This document shows, piece by piece, positions 8,615-19,671 of a stretch of DNA of 64,000 bases (position 1 is the first letter of the stretch; every line of letters starts with the position of its first letter). The stretch comes from CAWCTB01 sp963798275 (GTDB taxonomy: Bacteria > Acidobacteriota > Terriglobia > Terriglobales > Acidobacteriaceae), in assembly GCA_963798275.1 (NCBI GenBank), contig CAWCTB010000031.1:26364-90363 (forward strand), read 5' to 3'. Under the pieces are notes generated by a model. It saw only the letters and a program-made list of their open reading frames with translations, did not search any database and had not been told where the DNA came from. The position numbers and the translations under genes were made by a program.

Positions 8615-10123
8615 CTACTCGACACGATAGTTTGGCGCCTCGCGCGTGATCATGACGTCGTGGACATGGCTTTCGCGCAGTCCTGCGCCGCTGATGCGAA
8701 CAAACTTTGCCTTCTGCTGCAGCTCGGCAATGCTGGAGCAGCCAACGTAGCCCATGCCGCTCTTCACGCCTCCGACCAGTTGATAGACGATCATGCCGGC
8801 GGTGCCGCGATAAGGCACGCGTCCCTCGATGCCTTCCGGCACCAGCTTGGCCAGGCGGTTCCCGTCGCCGCCCTCTTCCTGGATGACGGGCATCGAAGAG
8901 TCCATGTCGGTGGTCTGGAAGTAACGTTCGCTGGAGCCCTGCGCCATGGCGGCCAGCGAACCCATTCCGCGGTAGGCCTTAAAGGACCGGCCCTGGTACA
9001 AGATGGTTTCGCCTGGACTTTCTTCCGTACCGGCGAACAACGAGCCAATCATCACGCAGCTCGCGCCGGCGGCAATGGCCTTGGTGACGTCTCCCGAATA
9101 CTTGATGCCGCCGTCGGCGATAACCGGGATGTCGGAATCACGGGTTGCGCGGGCCGCTTCGGCAATCGCAGTAATCTGCGGCACGCCCGCGCCGGTGACA
9201 ATTCGAGTAGTGCAGATCGAACCTGGACCAATGCCGACCTTGATGGCGTCGGCGCCGGCGCGGGCCAGCTCGCAGGCCCCTTCAAAGGTGCCGATGTTGC
9301 CGGCGATGAGATCAACTTCCGGAAACATCGCCTTCACCTGCTTGATGGCGTCGATCACTCGGGTTGAGTGGCCGTGCGCACTGTCGATCGCCAACAGATC
9401 TGCCTTGGCTTTGACCATTTCCTGGGCGCGCTCCAGGAAGTCGCCGGTTGCGCCGATCGCTGCGCCCACGCGCAAGCGGCCTTGCGGGTCCTTGGCGGCG
9501 TTGGGATACTTCAGGCGTTTCTGGATGTCCTTAACCGTAATCAGGCCCTTGAGGTGGTACTGGTCATCGACCACCAGCAGCTTCTCAACCCGGTGCTGGT
9601 GCAGGATCGCTTCCGCTTCCGTCAGCGTTGTCCCTACGGGAACCGTGATCAGGTTCTCCTTGGTCATCACTTCGCTGATGGGAATGTCGGTGCGAGTTTC
9701 GAAGCGGAGATCGCGATTGGTGAGGATGCCGACAAGCTTCTTGTCCTTGGTGATCGGAACGCCCGAGATGCGGTAGTGGCGCATCACCTCCAGCGCCTCG
9801 GAGATGTTGGCTTCCGGGGACATGGTAATCGGATCGACGATCATGCCACTCTCGGACCGCTTCACTTTGTCCACCTCGCTGGCCTGCTGCTCCACGGTCA
9901 GGTTGCGGTGGATGATGCCGAGTCCTCCCTGTTGCGCCATGGCGATGGCCATCCGCGACTCGGTTACGGTGTCCATGGCGGCGCTGATCAGCGGGATATT
10001 GAGGTTGATGTTGCGGGTCAGGCGTGTGGAGGTATCTACTGTCGCCGGAACCACATCCGACTTAGCAGGCAGCAGCAACACGTCATCGAAGGTAAGCGCC
10101 TCAGGTACCGGGAAATGGATCAT
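8615..10123 (-). CDS. guaB: Inosine-5'-monophosphate dehydrogenase
   Basis: A 502-residue IMP dehydrogenase, which oxidises IMP to XMP with NAD in guanine nucleotide synthesis. The N-terminus ALTFDDVLLLPAKSDV is the family start. Two CBS domains are inserted at about residues 95-205 (MRHYRISGVPITKDKKLVGI; EAILHQHRVEKLLVVDD). The catalytic Cys lies in GPGSICTTRIV. DGGIKYSGD and YRGMGSLAAM bind the nucleotide phosphate, and EGRVPYRG is in the flap region. Length is normal. A good promoter lies 31 bases upstream. Confidence 0.98.
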   Translation of the reverse strand: MIHFPVPEALTFDDVLLLPAKSDVVPATVDTSTRLTRNINLNIPLISAAMDTVTESRMAIAMAQQGGLGIIHRNLTVEQQASEVDKVKRSESGMIVDPITMSPEANISEALEVMRHYRISGVPITKDKKLVGILTNRDLRFETRTDIPISEVMTKENLITVPVGTTLTEAEAILHQHRVEKLLVVDDQYHLKGLITVKDIQKRLKYPNAAKDPQGRLRVGAAIGATGDFLERAQEMVKAKADLLAIDSAHGHSTRVIDAIKQVKAMFPEVDLIAGNIGTFEGACELARAGADAIKVGIGPGSICTTRIVTGAGVPQITAIAEAARATRDSDIPVIADGGIKYSGDVTKAIAAGASCVMIGSLFAGTEESPGETILYQGRSFKAYRGMGSLAAMAQGSSERYFQTTDMDSSMPVIQEEGGDGNRLAKLVPEGIEGRVPYRGTAGMIVYQLVGGVKSGMGYVGCSSIAELQQKAKFVRISGAGLRESHVHDVMITREAPNYRVE

Positions 10124-10153
10124 GATGGTCAGCCCGCGGAAGGGTAAACGTTC

Positions 10154-10182
10154 ATTGTAGAGACGCCGCCACAGTTAGGCAA
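10154..10182 (-). promoter_or_regulatory. Promoter of guaB (sigma-70 type)
   Basis: Read on the minus strand, TTGCCT (10182-10177) and TACAAT (10159-10154) are separated by exactly 17 bases, a close match to the housekeeping promoter. The -10 box ends 31 bases before the guaB ATG. No PurR-like operator or riboswitch was recognised in the leader. Confidence 0.55.
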
Positions 10183-10361
10183 ACCACGTCAGCGGCAGTA
10201 ACCTGCTGGCGTGACAGATGTGAATACCGTGTGGCGGCGCACTATGAGTTATGGATGCGTAAGCCGAGGAGAAGTCGCAGTCGAGACGCGGAAATGCTTG
10301 CTGGCGTGCAACTTCCGAGGCCGTTGTACATCTAATAGGTAAATGGATTTGGGGCTAGAGG

Positions 10362-10381
10362 GCGGCCGCTCTGGCGGCCGC
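10362..10381 (+). repeat. GCGGCCGC pair forming a hairpin in the guaB-rimP gap
   Basis: In the 498-base divergent gap between guaB and rimP, the self-complementary octamer GCGGCCGC occurs twice (10362-10369 and 10374-10381) four bases apart, so the stretch can form an 8-bp all-GC hairpin with loop TCTG. The rest of the gap (10183-10361) shows no gene or clear signal. The hairpin is about 240 bases before rimP and probably within its leader or promoter region. Confidence 0.45.
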
Positions 10382-10502
10382 TACCTCGTTGTATTTCGGT
10401 ACTTTCCGGCGTATATTTAGGGAAGGACTGTTGTGTTTTGAGGTTCCCCTGCCGCGTCTTCGGCGCGCAGGGTCGGGCCTAAGCGTTCGGCGAAGCACAT
10501 CG

Positions 10503-10527
10503 GTGGGCGAGAGCCCACTTTTTATTT
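10503..10527 (+). terminator. Terminator-like leader hairpin upstream of rimP
   Basis: GTGGGC at 10503-10508 pairs with GCCCAC at 10513-10518 (loop GAGA) and is followed at once by TTTTTATTT. It stands about 100 bases before the rimP ATG, pointing toward rimP. Comparable short GC hairpins with a T run are common just before rimP in many bacteria, where they are usually read as part of the leader of the rimP-nusA-infB operon. It may attenuate the operon, possibly with NusA feedback; the latter is inference. Confidence 0.6.
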
Positions 10528-10621
10528 CCACCCTGCAATCCGCTGGTGCTTGGCGAGTCCAGGCGGCACCTCGAGCCTGTCGGGTGGGTTGCGCGCTGGC
10601 GGTTGCAGTCCACGGAAGCAC

Positions 10622-11119
10622 ATGACGATCGGCTTGGAGAAGGTTCATGAGATCGCGGAGCGGGTGGCGCGGTCCAGCGGTCTCGAAGTGGTGGAGATCG
10701 AGCTGCGCGGCGGCGGGAAGGACCGCATGCTGCGCATCTTCCTGGATAAGCCGGGTGGCGTGACACATGAGGATTTGACGAATTTCAGCCGCGAGGCCGG
10801 AACCATCTTCGACGTAGAGGATGCGGTGCCGGGAGGCGCGTATACGTTGGAAGTATCGTCGCCCGGGTTGGACCGGAAGCTGCTGAAGGCGAGCGATTAC
10901 GAGCGCTTCACCGGCAGCCTGGTGAAGCTGATGACGCGGGACCCGATCGCGGGCAATCGTTACTTCGAGGGCCGGTTGAAGTCCTTCAGCGAAGGCCGGC
11001 TGAGCCTGGAATTGAGTCCGCGCAAGAAGAGCAAGAAGCACGAGGCGGTGGAGCCGGGAGCGCAGGTCGTCATCGACCTGGCGAACGTGGAAAAAGCCAA
11101 CCTGGTTCCGGAGTTTTAG
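10622..11119 (+). CDS. rimP: Ribosome maturation factor RimP
   Basis: A 165-residue RimP, which assists 30S subunit assembly. The N-terminal domain shows SSGLEVVEIELRGGGKDRMLR and FLDKPGGVTHEDL. EDAVPGGAYTLEVSSPGLDR is the most conserved family segment. The C-terminal SH3-like domain starts near residue 90 (RFTGSLVKLMTRDPI). The ATG at 10622 gives the normal length; the frame remains open for 24 codons upstream without a better start. It heads the rimP-nusA-infB operon. Confidence 0.93.
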   Translation: MTIGLEKVHEIAERVARSSGLEVVEIELRGGGKDRMLRIFLDKPGGVTHEDLTNFSREAGTIFDVEDAVPGGAYTLEVSSPGLDRKLLKASDYERFTGSLVKLMTRDPIAGNRYFEGRLKSFSEGRLSLELSPRKKSKKHEAVEPGAQVVIDLANVEKANLVPEF

Positions 11120-11183
11120 GTCAGACGGTGAGAGGCAGTGGTGAGCAGCAGACTGAGTCAGACAGGCAAGGTGGCCCCCTATT

Positions 11184-12611
11184 ATGGCGAGTGAACTGTA
11201 CAACGTAATCGACGCATTGAGCCGGGAAAAAGGCATTAATCCCGAAATCGTCGTGAGTGCGGTGGAAGATGCCATCGTCGTGGCTACCCGGAAGTACTAC
11301 AAGACGCAGGAAACCCTGCGTGCCGAACTCGACAAGGAAAGCGGCCAGATTCGCGCCTACGCGGTGAAGAGCATCGTCGAGACCGCGGAGCTGGTGGAAG
11401 ATCCCAACGCGCAAATTGCGCTGGAAGATGCGCGAAAAGTCGATCCTACGGCCGAGATCGGCGGCGAGCTGCGCACCTACAAGCCGACCGACGTTCTGGG
11501 CCGCATTGCCGCGCAATTGGCGAAGCAGGTCATTTTCCAGAAGGTGCGCGAGGCGGAACGCGACACGGTCTACAACGAGTACATCGGGCGGGTGGGCGAG
11601 ATCATCAACGCTACCGTGAAGCGGCAGGAAGGCCAGGACGTCATCTTCGACATCGGCAAGGCCGAAGCGCGCATGCCCAAGAAGGAGCAGTCGCGGCTCG
11701 AGTCGTTTGCTCCCGGCGAGCGGGTGCGAGTGCTGATTGCCCGCGTGGAAAAGGCCGCGAAGGGCCCGCAGGTGGTGGTTTCCCGCGCCGTGCCGGAACT
11801 GGTGACGCATCTGTTCCAGACCGAAGTGCCCGAGATCTACGACAACACCGTGGTGATCCGCGCCATCGCCCGTGAAGCGGGCGAGCGCACCAAGATTGCC
11901 GTCATGTCGAAGGACAAGGATGTCGATCCGGTGGGCGCGTGCGTGGGCATGAAGGGCATGCGGGTGCAGTCCATTATCCGCGAACTGCGCGGCGAGAAGA
12001 TCGACATCATCGAGTACCACGAGGATCCGGCAGTCTTCGCCGAAAAAGCGCTTCAGCCCGCCAAAGTCAGCCGCGTAACGATTTTGGAAGGGCAGGAAAA
12101 GCACCTGGAAGTGATCGTCGACGACAGCCAGCTCTCCCTGGCGATTGGCAAGAAGGGCCAGAATGTTCGCCTGGCCGCCAAGCTCCTGGGCTGGAAGATC
12201 GACATCAAGAGTGAAGAAGAGAAGCGCCAGGAAGTGGAGCAGCAGATGTCGGCGGTGATGAACCAGCAGGCGACGCCGCTGGAGAATGTTCCCGACCTGG
12301 AAGCAGGCGTTATCGAGAAGCTGCAGGCGGCGGGCATCAGCACCGTGGAATCGCTGGCCGACATGACCCCGGAGCAGTTGGAAGAAGTTCCCGGAATCGG
12401 CCCCAAGACGGTGGAAAAGATCAGTATCGCCGTCAACAACTATTTCTCTGCGCTCGATGCAGCGGCTGCGGAGGCGGACACGGTTGTGGCAGAGGAAGTT
12501 TCGGCGGAGGAAGCGGAGCCCGGCGAGGATTTGCCGGGCAGCGTTGAAAATCCCTTGCCTGAGGACGCGGTTATGGAAGGCAGCACCGAGGAGAGCGCAG
12601 AGGGCCCCTGA
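11184..12611 (+). CDS. nusA: Transcription termination/antitermination protein NusA (zero frame)
   Basis: NusA binds RNA polymerase and modulates pausing, termination and antitermination. The 475-residue zero-frame product has the N-terminal polymerase-binding domain (about 1-125), an S1 domain (about 130-200, IGRVGEIINATVKRQEGQDV) and two KH domains (about 225-345). KH landmarks are VGACVGMKGMRVQSIIREL and LAIGKKGQNVRLAAKL. A helix-hairpin-helix unit near 400-425 (EEVPGIGPKTVEKI) and an acidic tail complete it. The zero frame stops at TGA 12609-12611 in the context GGC CCC TGA C. The +1 frame continues for 82 acidic codons (separate entry). Either one extra base is present in the C run or the shift is real. 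Confidence 0.95.
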   Translation: MASELYNVIDALSREKGINPEIVVSAVEDAIVVATRKYYKTQETLRAELDKESGQIRAYAVKSIVETAELVEDPNAQIALEDARKVDPTAEIGGELRTYKPTDVLGRIAAQLAKQVIFQKVREAERDTVYNEYIGRVGEIINATVKRQEGQDVIFDIGKAEARMPKKEQSRLESFAPGERVRVLIARVEKAAKGPQVVVSRAVPELVTHLFQTEVPEIYDNTVVIRAIAREAGERTKIAVMSKDKDVDPVGACVGMKGMRVQSIIRELRGEKIDIIEYHEDPAVFAEKALQPAKVSRVTILEGQEKHLEVIVDDSQLSLAIGKKGQNVRLAAKLLGWKIDIKSEEEKRQEVEQQMSAVMNQQATPLENVPDLEAGVIEKLQAAGISTVESLADMTPEQLEEVPGIGPKTVEKISIAVNNYFSALDAAAAEADTVVAEEVSAEEAEPGEDLPGSVENPLPEDAVMEGSTEESAEGP

Positions 12612-12858
12612 CTCGGCTGGTCAATCGGGCGATGCCGAAGGTCTCTCAGAGGAAGCTGAGGCTTCGGAGGACAGCGTCGCCGACCTGGTGGAGAGCGGAC
12701 AGTATTACGAGGCCGAAGTCGTCGATGGAGTGGAGAACGCGCCTTTGGCCGACGAAGCCGAAGTCACGGTACACGAGCGGCCGGAGACGCCGGAGGATCG
12801 GGATATCCCCGACGAAGAACTTCCCGGTCCGCTGAAGACCGGACTCAAAGACGAATAA
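12607..12858 (+). CDS. +1-frame acidic C-terminal extension of NusA
   Basis: Starting at CCT 12607-12609 in the +1 frame, 82 more sense codons follow (beginning PDSAGQSGDAEGLSEEAEA, ending GPLKTGLKDE) before TAA. The composition is strongly acidic and continues the preceding tail without a break in style, and no start codon or ribosome-binding site supports a separate gene. The fused product would be 557 residues. The junction CCC-TGA-C matches known +1 slip contexts: a proline codon before a UGA in poor termination context. Six other genes here also carry apparent single-base insertions, so an error in the GGGCCCC run is the leading alternative. Confidence 0.6.
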   Translation, partial: PDSAGQSGDAEGLSEEAEASEDSVADLVESGQYYEAEVVDGVENAPLADEAEVTVHERPETPEDRDIPDEELPGPLKTGLKDE

Positions 12859-12962
12859 CCCATTCCTGGGATTCGCAGTACTGGTTGCGAGTCGACTGAC
12901 ATCACGGTGAGGATGCTATGCAGGCGTAACCGGACAGGACAATACGGAGGAAACAGGGCGGA

Positions 12963-16010
<3,048 letters not shown>

Positions 16011-16038
16011 CGAATAACGGGTAACGAACCCCCCAAGT

Positions 16039-16084
16039 CGTCCCGGAACCTGATCGCGCTCGCAGGCGAGCAGTTTCCGGGACG
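16039..16084 (+). promoter_or_regulatory. Compound hairpin between infB and ylxP
   Basis: A perfect 10-bp outer stem joins CGTCCCGGAA (16039-16048) to TTCCGGGACG (16075-16084). Within it sits a second perfect inverted repeat, GCTCGC (16058-16063) and GCGAGC (16066-16071). No T run follows, so it is not a classical terminator. It is better read as an RNA processing, stability or protein-binding site that could separate infB mRNA from the downstream ylxP-rbfA-nrnA message. Confidence 0.55.
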
Positions 16085-16104
16085 TTGTGTAACAGGACAC
16101 AAGA

Positions 16105-16431
16105 ATGATTGCGCATCTCACGCTGGAGATCCGCATCGAAGGCGCACATTCGCTGAAAGACAAGCGGCAGGTGGTGCGCAGCGTCAAAGACGGCTTGCGG
16201 AAGCACTTCAACGTCGCTGTGGCGGAGATCGACCCCAGCGAGGCGTGGCAACGCGCGACCCTGGGGGTGGTGAGCATCTCGGCATCGCGTGACTACCTTG
16301 ACGGCCTGATGCGCAACGTCGAACGGCACGCGGTAAAGACGGCCAACAATAGCGGGGGCGAGATCGTGGACTCGTTTCTGGACTTTCTCAGCGAAGCGGA
16401 ATTTGGCGACCGGTCGGCCGACCAGGACTGA
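16105..16431 (+). CDS. ylxP: DUF503 family protein (YlxP-like)
   Basis: A 108-residue protein of the DUF503 family. MIAHLTLEIRIEGAHSLKDK and RQVVRSVKDGLRKHFNVAVAE, followed by the conserved W in EAWQRATLGVVSI, are its hallmarks. YlxP homologues almost always lie between infB and rbfA, and a role in ribosome maturation has been suggested for the Bacillus protein; the exact activity is not established. The sequence here shows no catalytic motif. Length is typical. Confidence 0.88.
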   Translation: MIAHLTLEIRIEGAHSLKDKRQVVRSVKDGLRKHFNVAVAEIDPSEAWQRATLGVVSISASRDYLDGLMRNVERHAVKTANNSGGEIVDSFLDFLSEAEFGDRSADQD

Positions 16432-16542
16432 TTTGGGACGTGGGCCGGAATTTCGCCGCGCGAACAGGTTCAGTAACCAGCGAATTTTGCCGGATAGGCG
16501 TATTCTCTAACGTTCACCTTTTTCGCCGGAGCCGCAGGAAAA

Positions 16543-16905
16543 ATGGAGAACAGGACACTCAAACATCTTCGCGAACGCCGCGGGGAAGCTCTACGCGAAG
16601 AGATTTTCACGCTGGTCGAGGGCGAACTGGAAGACCCGCGCATCGGACTGGTCACGGTAAATGAGGTGCAGATGTCGCCGGACGGGAAACTGGCCCGGGT
16701 ATTCGTGCAGGTTGCGGGGACCGAAGCAGAAGTTGCCGAGAGCATCGAGGGCCTGACGGCCTCGCGTGGCTACCTGCGGCACATGCTGGTAAAGAACCTG
16801 GGATTGCGCCACGCGCCGGAACTCCTGTTTGTGCTCGATCAGTCGCAGCAACAGGGAAGCCGGATTGAGGAACTGCTGCAGCGGATCAAAAAAAGAAAAC
16901 GCTAG
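16543..16905 (+). CDS. rbfA: 30S ribosome-binding factor A
   Basis: A 120-residue RbfA, a KH-like cold-shock protein that binds the 30S subunit and helps process the 5' end of 16S rRNA. Family landmarks: RGEALREEIFTLVEGELEDPRIGLVTV-like region near residues 9-38, LARVFVQVAGTE, and KNLGLRHAPELLFVLDQS toward the end. It follows ylxP by 111 bases and is followed by nrnA after 22 bases. Confidence 0.93.
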   Translation: MENRTLKHLRERRGEALREEIFTLVEGELEDPRIGLVTVNEVQMSPDGKLARVFVQVAGTEAEVAESIEGLTASRGYLRHMLVKNLGLRHAPELLFVLDQSQQQGSRIEELLQRIKKRKR

Positions 16906-16927
16906 ATTAGGCTCTGGGGCCAAGGGA

Positions 16928-17884
16928 ATGCTGGAAGAAGTCCTGAATCAGATCGAGAGACGGAGCAGGTTCATTCTTACCTCGCATGCACGCCCGGACG
17001 GGGACGCCGTCGGGTCGACTCTGGCATGCGCCCAGATTCTTCGCTGTATGGGCAAAGAGGCCTGCGTCGTGTTGAGCGACGGAGTGCCGGTCATCTACCG
17101 GCCTCTCCCCTATAGCGAGTCAGTGATGCGGAGCACGGAACAGGTTCCGGACGCCGACGCTGCCATCATCCTGGAATGTGACGGCGTTGCCCGCACCAAG
17201 CTCAGCGGACTCGACCGCCACTACCTAATCAATATCGACCACCACGACACGGCGCGTCCTTTCGCCGACGTGAATTGGATCGACCCGCACGCCTGCGCCA
17301 CGGCCGAGATGATCTTCCGGCTGGCGCGCGAAGCTGGAGTCCAGATTTCTCCGGAAGTAGCAACCTGCCTGTACACGGCGGTGCTGACCGATACTGGTTC
17401 GTTCTGTTTTCACGGCACGTCGGAGCGCACTTTTGCGTTGGCGCAGGAACTGGTTCACTGTGGCGCCGATCCGGTAAAGGTTGCCCACAGCGTGTACTTC
17501 TCCACCTCGACGGCGAAGATGCGGCTGCTGGGTGCCGCGCTCAGCAACTTGCATCGTGACGGCACCCTGGCGTGGATGAATGTCACCCAGCAGGCGATGG
17601 AGCTTTGCGAAGCCACCGAAGAAGATTGCGAAGGGCTGGTCAACTATGCCTTGGCCATCGGGGGAGTCGAAGTGGCGCTCTTTTTCCGCGAACTTCCGGA
17701 TGGAGGCTTCCGCGTGAGCTTGCGCAGCAAAGGTCAGGTCAATGTGGCCTCGATTGCCGGGGAATTTGGCGGCGGCGGCCACGAATGCGCCAGCGGATGC
17801 GCGCTTCCCGGACCACTCTCGTTTGCGGTGGAGCGCCTCCTGGCCCAGTTCCGGCTCCACGGCTACGAATCGCAGGTGCAATAG
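16928..17884 (+). CDS. nrnA: DHH-family phosphoesterase (NrnA-like oligoribonuclease / pAp phosphatase)
   Basis: A 318-residue DHH/DHHA1 protein. The DHH domain shows SHARPDGDAVGS (motif I), ILECDG (motif II), NIDHHDTA (the DHH motif) and LYTAVLTDTGSF (motif IV). The DHHA1 domain ends with VASIAGEFGGGGHECASGC, containing the GGGH motif. Homologues degrade short RNA oligomers and dephosphorylate 3'-phosphoadenosine 5'-phosphate. The ATG at 16928 follows CAAGGGA and gives normal length. rbfA-nrnA adjacency is common, but truB, which often follows, is absent. Confidence 0.92.
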   Translation: MLEEVLNQIERRSRFILTSHARPDGDAVGSTLACAQILRCMGKEACVVLSDGVPVIYRPLPYSESVMRSTEQVPDADAAIILECDGVARTKLSGLDRHYLINIDHHDTARPFADVNWIDPHACATAEMIFRLAREAGVQISPEVATCLYTAVLTDTGSFCFHGTSERTFALAQELVHCGADPVKVAHSVYFSTSTAKMRLLGAALSNLHRDGTLAWMNVTQQAMELCEATEEDCEGLVNYALAIGGVEVALFFRELPDGGFRVSLRSKGQVNVASIAGEFGGGGHECASGCALPGPLSFAVERLLAQFRLHGYESQVQ

Positions 17885-19542
17885 CCATCGCGACCGAACG
17901 CAAGAATCCTGCACCACGCGTCGTCTTCGCCGAGCGGGCGCGGCGCTCGACCGAGCTGCTGACCCTTCTGGTGGTTTGCGGATTTCTCTTCTTCGCCGGC
18001 ATCCAGTCCATCGGTTTGGTCGGCGCGGACGAGCCGCGCTACGCGCAAATCGCGCGCGAGATGCTGGAGCGCCACGAGTATGTGACGCCAACTCTTTTCG
18101 GCAAGCCATGGCTGGAGAAGCCTCCTCTCTACTACTGGGCAACGGCCGCTGCCTACCATCTGGCGGGCGGGGTGCACGACTGGGCCGCGCGCCTGCCTTC
18201 GGCTGTGCTGTGCAGCTTGATGGTTTTTCTCATCTACCTGTGGGTGCGACGCTTCTATCCCGGTGAGCAGCTCGACGCCGCCTTGATCACGGCGGCGTCG
18301 GTCATGGTGATTGGCTTCTCACGCGGGGCCAGCACTGACATGCCGCTGACGGCGACGTTCACTCTGGCGATGTTGTCGTGGTATGCCTTTCACAAGACGC
18401 AGAGGCGGACGTGGCTGTTCGGGTTCTACGGCGGGCTCGCGCTCGGGACGCTGGCCAAGGGCCCGGTTGCGGTAGCTCTCGCTGCCCTGATTATCGTTGT
18501 CTTCGCTGCCTTGCGACGCGACCGGCGGCTGCTCCTGCAAACCCTGTGGCCGGCGGGAATCCTGCTGTATCTGGCGATTGCCCTGCCGTGGTTTATCGCA
18601 GTGCAGCGGGCGAATCCTGAATTCTTCCGCGTCTTCGTACTGGAGCACAACATTGCGCGCTATGCCACCGACCTTTACCGCCACAAACAGCCGTTCTGGT
18701 ACTTCCTGCCGGTGGCGCTAATTGGGCTGGCGCCGTGGACAGTGTTTGCCGTGGCCGCCGCTGTGGATGCCTTTCGCGATTGGCGATACTCGGCGCAACA
18801 GGCTGCGGGTGAAGAGGACTTTCGCCTCTTCCTGGTGCTCTGGCTGGTGTTGCCGATCGCATTCTTTTCGCTGTCGCAGTCCAAGTTGCCGGGTTACATC
18901 CTTCCGGCGATGCCGGCCGGAACAATTTTGCTGGCCAACTTCATCCAGCGTCGCGAGCAAGAGGGCGATAAGCCCGCGCTCTGGATGGTGATTGTTCATG
19001 CAACCCTTGCGGCCGCTCTGATGGTTGCAGCCCTGGTCGCGCCCTTCAAACTGCTGCATCTCGCGATGACCACGGCCATGATCGCAGTGGCAGTTGCCCT
19101 GGCGGTCACGGCGCTGGCCGCACTCACCCTGACCCTCTTCAATCAGGGATACCGGGTGCTGCGCTTCATCACACTGGTCCCGCTGGTAATTGCTTTCGCA
19201 CTGGTACTGAAAGGCACAGCGCCCATCGTCGACGCGCAGCAGTCAGCCCGCACCGTCGAGGCGGCACTGCAGCAGGTTGCTTCCGGCAGGCCAGAGACTG
19301 CGGTGTATGACGTGCCCCGATCCGTGGAGTACGGGCTGGGCTTCTACCGGAATCAGCCGATTCTCAGCTATGAGCGCAACGAGATTCCCTCTGGCCCGCA
19401 CCTGGTCGTGGCCGCGTCGGGTGCGAAAACTGAGCTGCAATACCGGCTCGGACGGCGGGAGGTCATTCGCCTGGGAGGCTGGTCACCGCAGCACCTTGAC
19501 TTCTACTTCGTTGCAGGCACCGGAGCTCACGAGCACCAGTAA
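17797..19542 (+). CDS. ArnT-like glycosyltransferase (GT39/GT83 membrane family)
   Basis: A large membrane protein of the ArnT/PMT type, which moves sugars from polyprenyl-phosphate carriers onto envelope acceptors. The first membrane segment (LLTLLVVCGFLFFAGIQSIG) is followed by the periplasmic D-E-P-R-Y motif (GADEPRYAQIAREMLE) and by EKPPLYYW, both hallmarks of the family. About ten more hydrophobic segments follow, then a soluble C-terminal domain of about 100 residues. The start is uncertain. No ATG, GTG or TTG lies at a natural place after the nrnA stop. The nearest upstream in-frame ATG (17797) overlaps nrnA by 88 bases, and GTG 17971 would cut into the first membrane segment. The acceptor is not predictable. 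Confidence 0.8.
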   Translation: MRASRTTLVCGGAPPGPVPAPRLRIAGAIAIATERKNPAPRVVFAERARRSTELLTLLVVCGFLFFAGIQSIGLVGADEPRYAQIAREMLERHEYVTPTLFGKPWLEKPPLYYWATAAAYHLAGGVHDWAARLPSAVLCSLMVFLIYLWVRRFYPGEQLDAALITAASVMVIGFSRGASTDMPLTATFTLAMLSWYAFHKTQRRTWLFGFYGGLALGTLAKGPVAVALAALIIVVFAALRRDRRLLLQTLWPAGILLYLAIALPWFIAVQRANPEFFRVFVLEHNIARYATDLYRHKQPFWYFLPVALIGLAPWTVFAVAAAVDAFRDWRYSAQQAAGEEDFRLFLVLWLVLPIAFFSLSQSKLPGYILPAMPAGTILLANFIQRREQEGDKPALWMVIVHATLAAALMVAALVAPFKLLHLAMTTAMIAVAVALAVTALAALTLTLFNQGYRVLRFITLVPLVIAFALVLKGTAPIVDAQQSARTVEAALQQVASGRPETAVYDVPRSVEYGLGFYRNQPILSYERNEIPSGPHLVVAASGAKTELQYRLGRREVIRLGGWSPQHLDFYFVAGTGAHEHQ

Positions 19543-19671
19543 GTACAACTACCGGTCGCCTTCAGGGTTTGCCTAGCATGGTGGCATCGCAATAGACTGG
19601 CTCAGGGCCCGTTGCGAGCGTGTTGCACCGTCTTTATGGTGCCCGCGCGGAAGAGCGACCGCACTGCGCTT

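Noticed and set aside
12457..12858. Separate gene overlapping the end of nusA
   Set aside because: The part before 12600 is a shadow of nusA and the rest continues the acidic tail of NusA; no start codon with a ribosome-binding site supports an independent gene.
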